Made by a program: the position numbers and the translations under genes. DNA of 64,000 nucleotides from CAVQZA01 sp963718355 (GTDB lineage Bacteria > Actinomycetota > Thermoleophilia > Gaiellales > Gaiellaceae). Each line of letters opens with the position of its first letter. The first letter of the stretch is position 1. The stretch is taken from assembly GCA_963718355.1 (NCBI GenBank), contig CAVQZA010000005.1, forward strand, positions 174,672-238,671, read 5' to 3'. Positions 53,703 through 62,246 of this stretch are shown piece after piece. Under the pieces are notes generated by a model. That model searched no databases. It had not been told where the DNA came from and was given only the letters and a program-made list of their open reading frames with translations.

Positions 53703-54989
53703 ATGAGCATTGCGTCACGCGGCGCGACGATGGCGGTGGACTGGGAGCAGCGGATCAACTTCGATCGTCTGCGCACCGCCCGGCTCGCCCGGACGAAAGC
53801 CGTCCTGGAGGCGTCCGAGCTCGGCTCGCTGCTCCTGTTCGACCCGAACAATCTGCGATATGTGACCTCGACCGCGATCGGAACGTGGGAGCGCGACAAG
53901 AACATCCGCTTTGCGCTTGTGCCCCGAGGCGGCGACCCGATCCTGTGGGACTTCGGCTCCGCGGCGAAGCACCACCAGCTCTACTGCCCGTGGCTGCCCG
54001 AGTCGAGTTGGCGCGCCTGGGTGCCGCCGATGCGCGGCGCGATGCCGATCGAGACCGGGATCCCCGACCAGCTTGCGGAGATGATCCACGGCGAGCTTCG
54101 CGAGCGCGGGCTCGAGAACGATCCGGTCGGGATGGACGTGCCCGACATGACGACGCTGCTCGCGCTTCAGCGCCAGGGTCTCGAGATTGCGGACTCGCAG
54201 CCGGTCATGCTCGAGGCGCGCAAGCTCAAGACCGAGGACGAGCTCGCGCTCCTCGACCACGCGGCCGCGATCGTCGATGCCGCCTACGAGGAGATCTACC
54301 GGATGCTGCGACCCGGGATCCGCGAGAACGAGGTCGTCGCCGCGGCGATGAAGGTACTGTTCGACCTCGGCTCCGAGCATGTCGAGGCGATCAACGCGAT
54401 CTCCGGCGATCGCTGCATCCCGCATCCGCACACGTTCGCCGACCGCCTGCTGCGCCCGGGCGACCAGTGCTTCTTCGACATCATCCACTCGTTCATGGGC
54501 TACCGGACGTGCTACTACCGCACGTTCAACGTCAGTTATGCGACGCCGTCGCAGATCGACGCGTACAAGCAGTGCCGCGAGTGGCTCGACTTCGCGATCG
54601 AGCTCGTGCGCCCCGGTGTGACGACGGACAAGATCGCCGCGGTGTGGCCGAGCGCGCAGGAGATGAGCATGAAGGACGAGCGCGCCGCGTTCGGGCTCCA
54701 GTTCGGGCACGGGCTCGGCGTCGGCCTGTACGAGTCGCCGATGATCTCGCGCCTGCACTCGTTCGACTCGCCGGTCGAGCTCGAGGTCGGGATGGTCTTC
54801 GCGCTCGAGACGTATTGCCCCGCCACTGACGGCCGTAGCGCAGCCCGGATCGAGGAGGAAGTCGAAGTCACACCTACCGGCCCCCGCGTCCTCACGCGTT
54901 TCCCCGCCGAGGAGCTCCTCGTCACCGGCACCACCTACGTCCGCGGCGCGGATCTGATCGACGGGCGCGTCGTCTACGCAGACGCGTGA
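53703..54989 (+). CDS. M24-family metallopeptidase homologue with altered metal site
   Basis: A 428-residue protein with an N-terminal creatinase-like domain (1-170) and a C-terminal pita-bread M24 domain. Metal ligands that can be placed are D259 (FFDIIHSFMGYRTC), H336 (FGHGLGVGL), E369 (FALETY) and E384 (ARIEEE). The second Asp, normally eleven residues after the first, is C270, and the HExP His is Tyr (LYESP). Family members are Xaa-Pro peptidases, creatinases or DddP-type DMSP lyases; this one may bind one metal or a different one. It is the first gene of an operon with a 2-oxoacid dehydrogenase, suggesting a catabolic rather than a protein-processing role. Confidence 0.8.
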   Translation: MSIASRGATMAVDWEQRINFDRLRTARLARTKAVLEASELGSLLLFDPNNLRYVTSTAIGTWERDKNIRFALVPRGGDPILWDFGSAAKHHQLYCPWLPESSWRAWVPPMRGAMPIETGIPDQLAEMIHGELRERGLENDPVGMDVPDMTTLLALQRQGLEIADSQPVMLEARKLKTEDELALLDHAAAIVDAAYEEIYRMLRPGIRENEVVAAAMKVLFDLGSEHVEAINAISGDRCIPHPHTFADRLLRPGDQCFFDIIHSFMGYRTCYYRTFNVSYATPSQIDAYKQCREWLDFAIELVRPGVTTDKIAAVWPSAQEMSMKDERAAFGLQFGHGLGVGLYESPMISRLHSFDSPVELEVGMVFALETYCPATDGRSAARIEEEVEVTPTGPRVLTRFPAEELLVTGTTYVRGADLIDGRVVYADA

Positions 54990-55936
54990 CCCGCGCGGTA
55001 GCCGAGACCGACCTCTACCGGCGGATGCTGCTGATCCGCGGCTTCGAGGAGCTCGTGCAGACGCTCTTCCTCCGCGGCGAGGTCTACGGGACGACCCATC
55101 TCTACTCGGGTCAGGAGGCCAACGCAGTCGGCTTCGCGAGCGCGTTGCAGGACGGCGATCGCGTCGCGTGCACCTACCGCGGGCACGGGCACACGCTCGC
55201 GCTCGGGGCCGATCCGGAGGCGCTCCTCGCCGAGATGCTGGGCCGCGCGACCGGGATCAACGGCGGCCGCGCAGGCTCGATGAACGTCGTCGACCCGGAC
55301 CACGGGATGATGGGGTGCTACGGGATCGTCGGTGGCTCGATCGCTGCGGCGACCGGCGCCGCGCTCGCGCTGAAGGGCACCGCCTCGCTCGCGGTCGCGT
55401 ACTTCGGCGACGGCACCACGAATCAGGCGTACTTCTTCGAGTGCCTCAACTTCGCGAAGGTGCTCGACCTGCCGATTCTCTTCGTCTGCGAGAACAACGG
55501 CTACGGCGAGTACACGCCTATGGATGCGGTCACCGGCGGCACGATCATCGCGCGCGCCGAATCGCTCGGACTGCCCGCGAGCCAGCTCGACGGGATGGAC
55601 GTCTTCACCGTCCGCGAGGCCGCCCTGGCCGCGACCGAGCGGATCCGGGCCGGCGGCGGGGCGGAGTTCATCGAGTCGATCACCTATCGCTTCGTCGGCC
55701 ACTCGCGCAGCGATCCGGGCAAGTACCGGCCCGAGGGCGAGCTCGACCAGTGGAAGGAGCGCGATCCGATCACCGTCGCGGCGGACCATCTCCGCCCGAC
55801 CCTCGGCGTCGAGACGCTGGAGGCGATCGCCGCCGACGCGCAGGCCGAGCTCGACCGGATCGAGGCCTCGGCGCTCGCGGCTCCGTTCCCCGAGCCGCGC
55901 GCGTACCCGGAGTTCAAGGAAGCGGCGACGAGCTGA
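54986..55936 (+). CDS. TPP-dependent dehydrogenase E1 component, alpha subunit
   Basis: A 316-residue E1 alpha of the pyruvate/branched-chain/acetoin dehydrogenase type. The thiamine diphosphate motif is seen as FGDGTTNQAYFFECLNFAKV...CENN (GDG-x-NN pattern). HLYSGQEANAVG and YRGHGHTLALG are substrate/TPP-binding segments. The short length and sequence are closest to AcoA-type enzymes, so acetoin or another small 2-oxo compound is as likely as pyruvate. GTG 54986 overlaps the M24 gene. The end overlaps the regulator gene by four bases. Confidence 0.9.
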   Translation: MTRAVAETDLYRRMLLIRGFEELVQTLFLRGEVYGTTHLYSGQEANAVGFASALQDGDRVACTYRGHGHTLALGADPEALLAEMLGRATGINGGRAGSMNVVDPDHGMMGCYGIVGGSIAAATGAALALKGTASLAVAYFGDGTTNQAYFFECLNFAKVLDLPILFVCENNGYGEYTPMDAVTGGTIIARAESLGLPASQLDGMDVFTVREAALAATERIRAGGGAEFIESITYRFVGHSRSDPGKYRPEGELDQWKERDPITVAADHLRPTLGVETLEAIAADAQAELDRIEASALAAPFPEPRAYPEFKEAATS

Positions 55937-56574
55937 CAGGCCGGCGCGCGAACGGACGTTCCGAGATCGCCTCGCCGCTCGGCGCGCATCTTCGCCATGA
56001 GCGTCTCGAGCTCGGCCTCAGCCTGCGCGAGCTCGCACGGCGACTCGACGTCTCGCCGAGCCTCGTCTCGCAGATCGAGACGGGCAAGATCCAGCCGTCG
56101 GTCGGCACGCTCTACGCGATGGTGAGCGAGCTCGGCGTGTCGTTCGACGACGTGTTCGCAGCGGCCGGGCCCGCGCCGGTCGCGTCCGAGCCCGCGGCGG
56201 AGCCTGAACTGCACACCGGTGAGGAGGGCCGCGTGCAGCGCGCCGACTCGCGCCGGGTGATCGAGCTCGAGTCGGGCGTTCACTGGGAGCGGCTCACCAC
56301 CTGGAACGACCGTGACGTCGACTTCCTCTTCACGACCTACGCGGTCGGGGGCGCCTCGAGCCAGGAGGGCAAGCTGGTGCGCCACAGCGGCCGCGAGTTC
56401 GGGATCGTCCTCAGCGGGCGTCTCGGCGTGACCGTCGGGTTCGAGGAGCACGTTCTCGACCCCGGCGATTCGATCTCATTCGAGTCCACCGTCCCGCACC
56501 GGCTACACAACGACGGCAAAGAGGTCGTGACCGCGATCTGGGTCGTCCTCGGCCGCCACCCGCAGGCGTCCTGA
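55933..56574 (+). CDS. XRE-family regulator with C-terminal cupin domain
   Basis: A 213-residue regulator. Residues 18-72 form the helix-turn-helix (LGAHLRHERLELGLSLRELA, then RLDVSPSLVSQIETGKIQPS); a cupin barrel follows (about 130-205: GREFGIVLSGRLGVTVGF, HVLDPGDSISFESTVPHRL) that probably binds a small ligand. No ATG, GTG or TTG lies before the HTH in this frame after the E1 alpha gene. CTG 55933 overlaps the E1 alpha stop as CTGA and is the likely start. Its place between E1 alpha and E2 is unusual and suggests strict co-expression and autoregulation. Confidence 0.82.
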   Translation: MTGRRANGRSEIASPLGAHLRHERLELGLSLRELARRLDVSPSLVSQIETGKIQPSVGTLYAMVSELGVSFDDVFAAAGPAPVASEPAAEPELHTGEEGRVQRADSRRVIELESGVHWERLTTWNDRDVDFLFTTYAVGGASSQEGKLVRHSGREFGIVLSGRLGVTVGFEEHVLDPGDSISFESTVPHRLHNDGKEVVTAIWVVLGRHPQAS

Positions 56575-57761
56575 TGGCCCTCGTCGACGTAGCCATGCCG
56601 CGCCTCTCCGACTCGATGGAGGAGGCGACCGTCCTGCAGTGGCTCAAGCGACCGGGCGACGCGGTCGAAAAGGGCGAGCCGCTGGTCGAGGTCGAGACGG
56701 ACAAGGCGACGGTTGTCTACGAAGCCGAGCGCGCCGGCGTGCTGGAGGAGGTGCTCGTCGACGACGGCGGCACCGCGTTGCTCGGAGCCGTGATCGCGCG
56801 CATGCGCATCGAGGGCGCCGCTCCCGCGGTCGCAGCGCCTGCGCCCGTTGCGCCCGCGCCCGAAGCCGCGCCGCCGCCTGCGCCCGTGCGCGAGACCGGG
56901 TCGCGCCATCGCGCAACTCCGGTCGCGCGGCGCCTGGCAGGCCAGCTCGGCGTCTCGCTCGGCGCAGTGGCAGGCACCGGTCCCGGCGGCCGCATCGTCC
57001 GCTCCGACGTCCGCGCGGCGGCCGGCAACGGGCATGTTGCGGTGGCAGACAGCGGCGGCCGTGGAGAGGTCGAGGTGCTCCAGCTCACCGCGACCCAGCG
57101 GACGATCGCGGCGCGGATGAGCGAGTCGCGTCGCGAAATCCCGGAGTTCACGCTCGAGGCGGTGATCGACATGGAGGCTGCCGGGCGCCTGCGCGACGAC
57201 CTGCGCGCCGCCGGCCGCGAGCCGCTGCCGTCGTTCAACGACTTCGTCGTCCGCGCCGCGGCGCTTGCGCTGCGCGAGTTCCCGCGCCTCAACGGCTCGT
57301 ACGAGGGCACCGCCGTCCACGCGTATTCGCGAATCAACGTCGGCATCGCGGTCGCGACCGACGATGCGCTGATCGTCCCGACGATCCACGACGCCGACGC
57401 GAAGTCGGTGTTCGAGCTCGCCGCGGAGTCGCGCCGGCTCGCGGACAAGGTCAGAAGCCGCTCGGTCGGTCCCGACGATCTCGCCGACGGCACGTTCACC
57501 GTCTCGAACCTCGGCATGTTCGGCGTCCGCCGCTTCACCGCAGTGATCAACCACCCGCAGGCGGCGATCCTCGCGGTCGGCGAGGTGACGGCGCGAGCGA
57601 CCGTCGTCGGAGAGGGAGCGCTCGTCGCACGGCGGCTGATGGACGTGAGCCTCTCGTGCGACCACCGCATCGTCTACGGCGCCGAGGCCGCGCGGTTCCT
57701 GCTCCGGCTCCGTACGCTGCTCGAGGAGCCGGCCCAGCTGATCGGCGAGGGAAAGGACTGA
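56574..57761 (+). CDS. Dihydrolipoyl acyltransferase E2 with altered catalytic motif
   Basis: A 395-residue E2: lipoyl domain (1-78) with the lipoylated K44 in VETDKATVVYEA, an Ala/Pro-rich linker (80-112), an E1/E3-binding domain (about 115-150, with RHRATPVARRLAGQLGVSL), and a catalytic domain. The catalytic signature DHRxxDG is present as DHRIVYG, with H364 retained but the Asp replaced by Y368. ATG 56574 shares one base with the regulator's stop. No E3 (dihydrolipoamide dehydrogenase) gene is in the window, so a common cellular E3 must serve. Confidence 0.9.
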   Translation: MALVDVAMPRLSDSMEEATVLQWLKRPGDAVEKGEPLVEVETDKATVVYEAERAGVLEEVLVDDGGTALLGAVIARMRIEGAAPAVAAPAPVAPAPEAAPPPAPVRETGSRHRATPVARRLAGQLGVSLGAVAGTGPGGRIVRSDVRAAAGNGHVAVADSGGRGEVEVLQLTATQRTIAARMSESRREIPEFTLEAVIDMEAAGRLRDDLRAAGREPLPSFNDFVVRAAALALREFPRLNGSYEGTAVHAYSRINVGIAVATDDALIVPTIHDADAKSVFELAAESRRLADKVRSRSVGPDDLADGTFTVSNLGMFGVRRFTAVINHPQAAILAVGEVTARATVVGEGALVARRLMDVSLSCDHRIVYGAEAARFLLRLRTLLEEPAQLIGEGKD

Positions 57762-57764
57762 CCG

Positions 57765-58730
57765 GTGGCGGAGATCGAATTCAGGGAGGGGATCCGCGCT
57801 GCGCTCGACGAGGAGCTCGGGCGCGACGAGCGCGTGATCCTCTTCGGCGAAGACGTGGCGATCGCCGGCGGCGTCTTTGCGGCGACGACAGGCCTGTACG
57901 AGAAGTACGGGGCCGCGCGGGTGTTCGACACGCCGATCTCCGAGCTCGCGATGACCGGCGCGGCCTACGGCGCCGCGGTCACCGGGTTGCGGCCGGTCCT
58001 CGAGATCATGTTCGGCGACTTCCTCGCGCTCTCGATGGACAGCCTGATCAACCAGGCGACGAAGTACTGGTTTCTGACCCAGGAGCGCTACAGCGTGCCG
58101 ATCGTGATCCGCTCGGTGGTCGGCGCCGGCGGCCGCTTCGGCGCGATCCACTCCCAGATGCCGATCTCGTGGCTGATCGGGATCACGGGCCTGAAGATCG
58201 TGGCTCCCTCTTCTCCCGCCGACGCGAAGGGGCTGCTCTCGGCGGCGATCCGCGACGACAACCCGGTGATCTTCTTCGAGCACAAGCGCCTCTACTCGAT
58301 GAAGGGGCCGGACGACGAGGGCCATCCGTTCGAGCTCGGTCGCGCCGCTGTCGTGCGCGAGGGCTCCGACGTGACGCTCGTGAGCGCGATGAAGGGCGTC
58401 CACGACTCGCTCGCCGCCGCGGACCTCCTCGCCGCACAGGGCGTCTCCGCCGAGGTGATCGACCTGCGCACGATCCGCCCCGTCGACTACGAGACGATCG
58501 TCCGCTCCGTCGAGAAGACGAACCGGCTCGCCGTCGTCGAGGAGGGGCCGCTCACGGGTGGCTGGGGCGGCGAGGTGCTCGCGCTCGTCACCGAGCACGC
58601 GCTCGGTGACCTCGACGACGCCTGGCGGATCACGACCGCCAACTCACCGATTCCGTACAGCCCGCCGCTCGAGGATGCGTTTCTGCCCGGCCCGGACCGG
58701 ATCGTGGCAGACGTCCTGAGCCGACCATGA
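57765..58730 (+). CDS. TPP-dependent dehydrogenase E1 component, beta subunit
   Basis: A 321-residue E1 beta that pairs with the alpha subunit upstream. VILFGEDVAIAGGVF, FDTPISELAMTGAAYGAAV and NQATKYWFLTQERYSVPIVIR are the family TPP-interface segments; the C-terminal half forms the transketolase C-terminal domain (VIDLRTIRPVDYETIV). GTG 57765 is three bases after the E2 stop. It ends the operon; the next gene has its own SD. Confidence 0.92.
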   Translation: MAEIEFREGIRAALDEELGRDERVILFGEDVAIAGGVFAATTGLYEKYGAARVFDTPISELAMTGAAYGAAVTGLRPVLEIMFGDFLALSMDSLINQATKYWFLTQERYSVPIVIRSVVGAGGRFGAIHSQMPISWLIGITGLKIVAPSSPADAKGLLSAAIRDDNPVIFFEHKRLYSMKGPDDEGHPFELGRAAVVREGSDVTLVSAMKGVHDSLAAADLLAAQGVSAEVIDLRTIRPVDYETIVRSVEKTNRLAVVEEGPLTGGWGGEVLALVTEHALGDLDDAWRITTANSPIPYSPPLEDAFLPGPDRIVADVLSRP

Positions 58731-58748
58731 CCTAGACCAGGAGGACCG

Positions 58749-59699
58749 ATGTCTGACAAGAAGCTCATTGCCGTGATCGGCGCAACAGGCGCGCAGGGAG
58801 GCGGGGTGGCGCGCGCGGTCCTCGCGGATTCGAACGGCGAGTTTGCCCTCCGTGCCGTGACGCGGAACCCGGATGCCGACAACGCGAAGGCGCTCGCGGC
58901 CGCAGGCGCCGAGGTCGTCGCGGCCGATCTCGACGACGAGGCGAGCCTCGCCGCGGCGTTCGACGGAGCCTACGGGGCGTACTGCCTGACGAACTTCTGG
59001 GAGCACTTCTCGGGCGAGAAGGAGGAGGCGCAGGCCGGCAATCTCGCCCGCGCCGCGAAGAGCGCAGGCATCCAGCACGCGATCTGGTCGACGTTCGAGG
59101 ACACTCGTGACTCGGTGCCGCTCGACGACGACCGGATGCCGACCCTCCAGGAGAAGTACAAGGTGGCGCATTTCGACGCCAAGGCCGTCGGGAACCAGGA
59201 GTTCACGGCTGCCGGCGTGCCGACGACGTTCCTGCTCACGTCGTTCTACTGGGAGAACTTCATCTACTTCGGGCTCGGCCCGGCACGGGGCGAGGACGGC
59301 GTCCTCGCGGTCACGTACCCGCTCGGCGACGCGAAGCTCCCGAGCATCGCGGTCGAGGACATCGGCAAGTGCGCCTACGGCCTGTTCAAGGCCGGTGACC
59401 GCTACCTCGGCGAGACGGTGGGCGTCTCGGGCGGCCACCCGACCGGCGCCGAGATCGCCGCGGCGTTCACGAAGGCGCTCGACGAAGAAGTGCGCTACAA
59501 CGACGTGCCGCCCGACGTGTTCCGGAGCTTCGGCTTCCCGGGCGCGGACGATGTCGGGAACATGTTCCAGTTCAAGCGCGACTTCAACGAGCTGTACACC
59601 GGGAATCGCAGCGTCGAGCTCTCGCGCTCGCTCAACCCGGAGCTGCAGAGCCTCGACCAGTGGCTCGCGGCGAACATCAGCCGCGTCCCGATCGCCTAG
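58749..59699 (+). CDS. NmrA-like NAD(P)-binding protein
   Basis: A 316-residue atypical SDR. The N-terminal dinucleotide-binding motif is IGATGAQGGGVARAVL and the NmrA/HSCARG-like features are AVTRNPDADNAKALAAAGAE and LTNFWEHFSGEKEEAQ. Such proteins sense NADPH/NADP or act as isoflavone-reductase-like reductases; the Tyr/Lys of classical SDRs is not obvious. A strong AGGAGG site lies four bases before ATG 58749. The next gene converges with it. Confidence 0.8.
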   Translation: MSDKKLIAVIGATGAQGGGVARAVLADSNGEFALRAVTRNPDADNAKALAAAGAEVVAADLDDEASLAAAFDGAYGAYCLTNFWEHFSGEKEEAQAGNLARAAKSAGIQHAIWSTFEDTRDSVPLDDDRMPTLQEKYKVAHFDAKAVGNQEFTAAGVPTTFLLTSFYWENFIYFGLGPARGEDGVLAVTYPLGDAKLPSIAVEDIGKCAYGLFKAGDRYLGETVGVSGGHPTGAEIAAAFTKALDEEVRYNDVPPDVFRSFGFPGADDVGNMFQFKRDFNELYTGNRSVELSRSLNPELQSLDQWLAANISRVPIA

Positions 59700-59705
59700 G
59701 GGACG

Positions 59706-60695
59706 CTACGCGGCTGGTTCGTCGCGCCCGACCATCTGCGAGTTGTTGGAGCGGAAGCGCTCCAACAACTCGGGGCCCTGGTAGAGGATGAGCGCGAAGA
59801 GGATCAGCAGGCCGATCAACATGTCGGCGTACTCCGTCGGCTGTTGGAAGAGCGGCAGCGCGTTGCTGATCAGCGCGAGGAAGAACGCCGCGAGCAGCGT
59901 CCCCACGTAGGACCCCTTGCCTCCCGCAAGGCTGGCGCCGCCGAGGACGGCTGCGGCGATGCTCTCGAGCCCGTAGTTGCCGACGATCGGCGATCCGATC
60001 TGCACTTCGGCTACGAGGTAGAACGCGGCGACCGACGCCATCACAGAGCAGAGGACGAATGCACCGAAGACGATCCACCCGGTGGGCATCCCGAGCCGGC
60101 GCGAGGACGTCTCGTCGAGGCCCACCGCCCGAACGGCGAGCCCTGTGCGCGTGCGGTACAGCCAGAAGTCGCCGCCGATCGCGAGCACGACGACGCCGAT
60201 GAAGGCGAGCGGCACGAAGCCGACGCTCCTAGTGAGCGCGTTGATCGCGTCGGTGTTGATCGGCCCCGCGGGATGATCGCGCATCAGGAGCGCGAGCCCC
60301 GCGAGGATGCTGTACGTCCCGAGCGTGGCGATGATCGATGGGAGGCGGAGGACGCGGACGAGCGTCGCGTTGAAGATGCCCGTGACCAGGCCGACGCCGA
60401 TCAGCGCGAGCGCGCCTCCGAGCAGCAGCGGCCAGGACGAGTCGGGCTTCATCGTGTACGAGGCGGTGACGACGCACAACGTCATCAGCGCCGCCACCGA
60501 GACGTCGAAGCCCCCTACGAGAAGCGCATTCGTCTGGCCGATCGCGACGAGTGCGATCGGCATCGTCTGAAGCAGCAGGTTCTCGATGTTGTACTGGGTC
60601 AGGAACGCCGGCTGGCTCAGAGCCGTGTACGTCCCGACCGCGACGATCAGCGTCGCCATCAGCACGAGCGGGATCAAGCCGCGGAACCGGCTCAT
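59706..60695 (-). CDS. Ribose-type ABC importer permease (second permease)
   Basis: A 329-residue membrane protein with eight to ten helices, RbsC/branched-chain family. GGFDVSVAALMTL (which usually reads G-x-DLSVG), LPSIIATLGT and SIAAAVLGGASLAGGKGSYVG are the conserved segments. ATG 60695 overlaps the ATPase stop by four bases. A 13-bp perfect hairpin lies inside its last codons. The transported substrate (sugar, nucleoside or other) is not known. Confidence 0.88.
   Translation of the reverse strand: MSRFRGLIPLVLMATLIVAVGTYTALSQPAFLTQYNIENLLLQTMPIALVAIGQTNALLVGGFDVSVAALMTLCVVTASYTMKPDSSWPLLLGGALALIGVGLVTGIFNATLVRVLRLPSIIATLGTYSILAGLALLMRDHPAGPINTDAINALTRSVGFVPLAFIGVVVLAIGGDFWLYRTRTGLAVRAVGLDETSSRRLGMPTGWIVFGAFVLCSVMASVAAFYLVAEVQIGSPIVGNYGLESIAAAVLGGASLAGGKGSYVGTLLAAFFLALISNALPLFQQPTEYADMLIGLLILFALILYQGPELLERFRSNNSQMVGRDEPAA
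59741..59770 (-). repeat. 13-bp perfect inverted repeat inside the 3' end of the permease gene
   Basis: Positions 59741-59753 pair perfectly with 59758-59770 around a four-base loop (GAAG). It encodes part of the LLERFRSNNSQ tail of the permease, so it is both coding and able to form an RNA hairpin. It lies about 35 bases before the permease stop and may help end or stabilise the operon transcript. Confidence 0.6.
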
Positions 60696-62212
60696 GCGCC
60701 CTCCTTCGCGACGTTGGAGCCAACGATCGCCTCGACGATCCGGCGTTCGCCGAGCTGCTCGCCGGGGATCTCGGCGACGATCTTCCCGCGTGACATCACG
60801 ACGACGCGATCGCAGAGGCCGGCCAGCTCGATGGGATCGCTCGACTTGACGATGACGGCCACGCCTTCGCTCGTCTTCTCGCGCAGCGCTTCGTAGATGT
60901 CGAAGCGCGCGCCCACGTCGACGCCCTGAGTCGGCTCGTCGGCGAGGATGAGCTTGACGTCTCCGCGGAGGAACGGCCGCGTCAGCGACACCTTCTGCTG
61001 GTTGCCCCCGGAGAGAGACTGCACGGGCTGCTCGATCGACGCCATCCGGATACGGAGGCGTTGCGCCATGTCGTCGACCGTGCGCCGCTCGGTCCGACGC
61101 CGGAGAATGCCGAAGCGGCCCAGCCTGCTCAGCACCTGAATCGTGGTGTTGACACGGATGCTGAGGACGGGAAAGAGCGACTCCCCCGCGCGATCGCCGC
61201 TCAGCAGGACGACCCCGGCGCGGAGCGCGCTCAGCGGCGACTTCGTGTTCAGCGGCTGGCCGTCGCAGGAGGCCCTGCCGCTCGAGCGCTCGACGCCTGC
61301 AAGCGCCCGGAGGAAGTCCACCTGGCCGTTGCCCTCGGCCCCTGCGATTCCGAGGATCTCGCCCTCGGCCACGCTGAGATCGACGGGGCCGAAACGCTCT
61401 CCGCGTAGCTCCGAGACCTCGAGGAGCGCCGGGGGGTTCGGGCCGGCCCCGTCACGCGCGGGGAACGCCTGCTGGAGCGGCCGGCCGATCATCAGGGTGA
61501 CCAGCGCGTCCTCCGACATCTCGGCCGCTTCGTGGGTGCCCTGGCCGACGCCGTCGCGGAGCACGGTGATCCGGTCGGCGATTCCGAGCACCTCCGGCAG
61601 GCGATGACTGACGTAGACGATGCCGACGCCGGCCCGGCTTCGCTCGAACACGAGCGCGTGCAACTGCGCGACCTCCTCCGGCCCGAGCGCGGCCGTCGGC
61701 TCGTCGAGCAACAGGACTTCCGGCTTTGCGAGCAGCGCCTTGACGACCTCAAGCAGCTGGCGTTGCGCAAGCGACAGCGCCCCGGCCGGGACCGCCACCG
61801 GGACGTCGACCTTGAACTCCGCGAGCTTCGCCGCCGCCCACTCGTCCATGCCCCCGTACGGCGGCTGCTCGGACGCGGGCACGGCGAGATAGAGGTTCTC
61901 GGCCACCGACAGGCCGAGGAGGTGCGAGAACGTCTGATACGCGATGCCGAGACCCAGCCGTCGGGCCGCAGCGGGTGAGTGACGCCGCCGTGGGCGGCCG
62001 CCGATCTCGACGTCGCCCTTGTCGGGGGCGAGGAAGCCGCTCGCGATCCCGAGCAATGTCGATTTCCCGGACCCGTTCTCCCCGACGAGCGCATGGATCT
62101 CGCCTCGACGGCAGTCGACGCTGACGTCCCGAAGGGCACGGACTGCTCCGTACGCCTTCGAGACGCCGCGAAGGGACAGCACGAGCGGCTGCTCGGGCCC
62201 GGGAATCGACAT
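60692..62212 (-). CDS. Ribose-type ABC importer ATPase (two ABC domains)
   Basis: A 506-residue fused ATPase like RbsA/MglA. The first domain has Walker A GENGSGKST, signature LSLAQRQLLEVV and Walker B LLLDEPTAALG. The second has the degenerate Walker A normal for this family (GAEGNGQVDFL), signature LSGGNQQKVSLTRPFL and Walker B LILADEPTQGVDVG. It should power import of the substrate bound by the periplasmic protein. ATG 62212 is chosen; the gap to the binding-protein gene is 34 bases. Confidence 0.92.
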   Translation of the reverse strand: MSIPGPEQPLVLSLRGVSKAYGAVRALRDVSVDCRRGEIHALVGENGSGKSTLLGIASGFLAPDKGDVEIGGRPRRRHSPAAARRLGLGIAYQTFSHLLGLSVAENLYLAVPASEQPPYGGMDEWAAAKLAEFKVDVPVAVPAGALSLAQRQLLEVVKALLAKPEVLLLDEPTAALGPEEVAQLHALVFERSRAGVGIVYVSHRLPEVLGIADRITVLRDGVGQGTHEAAEMSEDALVTLMIGRPLQQAFPARDGAGPNPPALLEVSELRGERFGPVDLSVAEGEILGIAGAEGNGQVDFLRALAGVERSSGRASCDGQPLNTKSPLSALRAGVVLLSGDRAGESLFPVLSIRVNTTIQVLSRLGRFGILRRRTERRTVDDMAQRLRIRMASIEQPVQSLSGGNQQKVSLTRPFLRGDVKLILADEPTQGVDVGARFDIYEALREKTSEGVAVIVKSSDPIELAGLCDRVVVMSRGKIVAEIPGEQLGERRIVEAIVGSNVAKEGA

Positions 62213-62246
62213 CGTGTTCTGGCTCAGCTTCTCTCGGTCATTCCTC

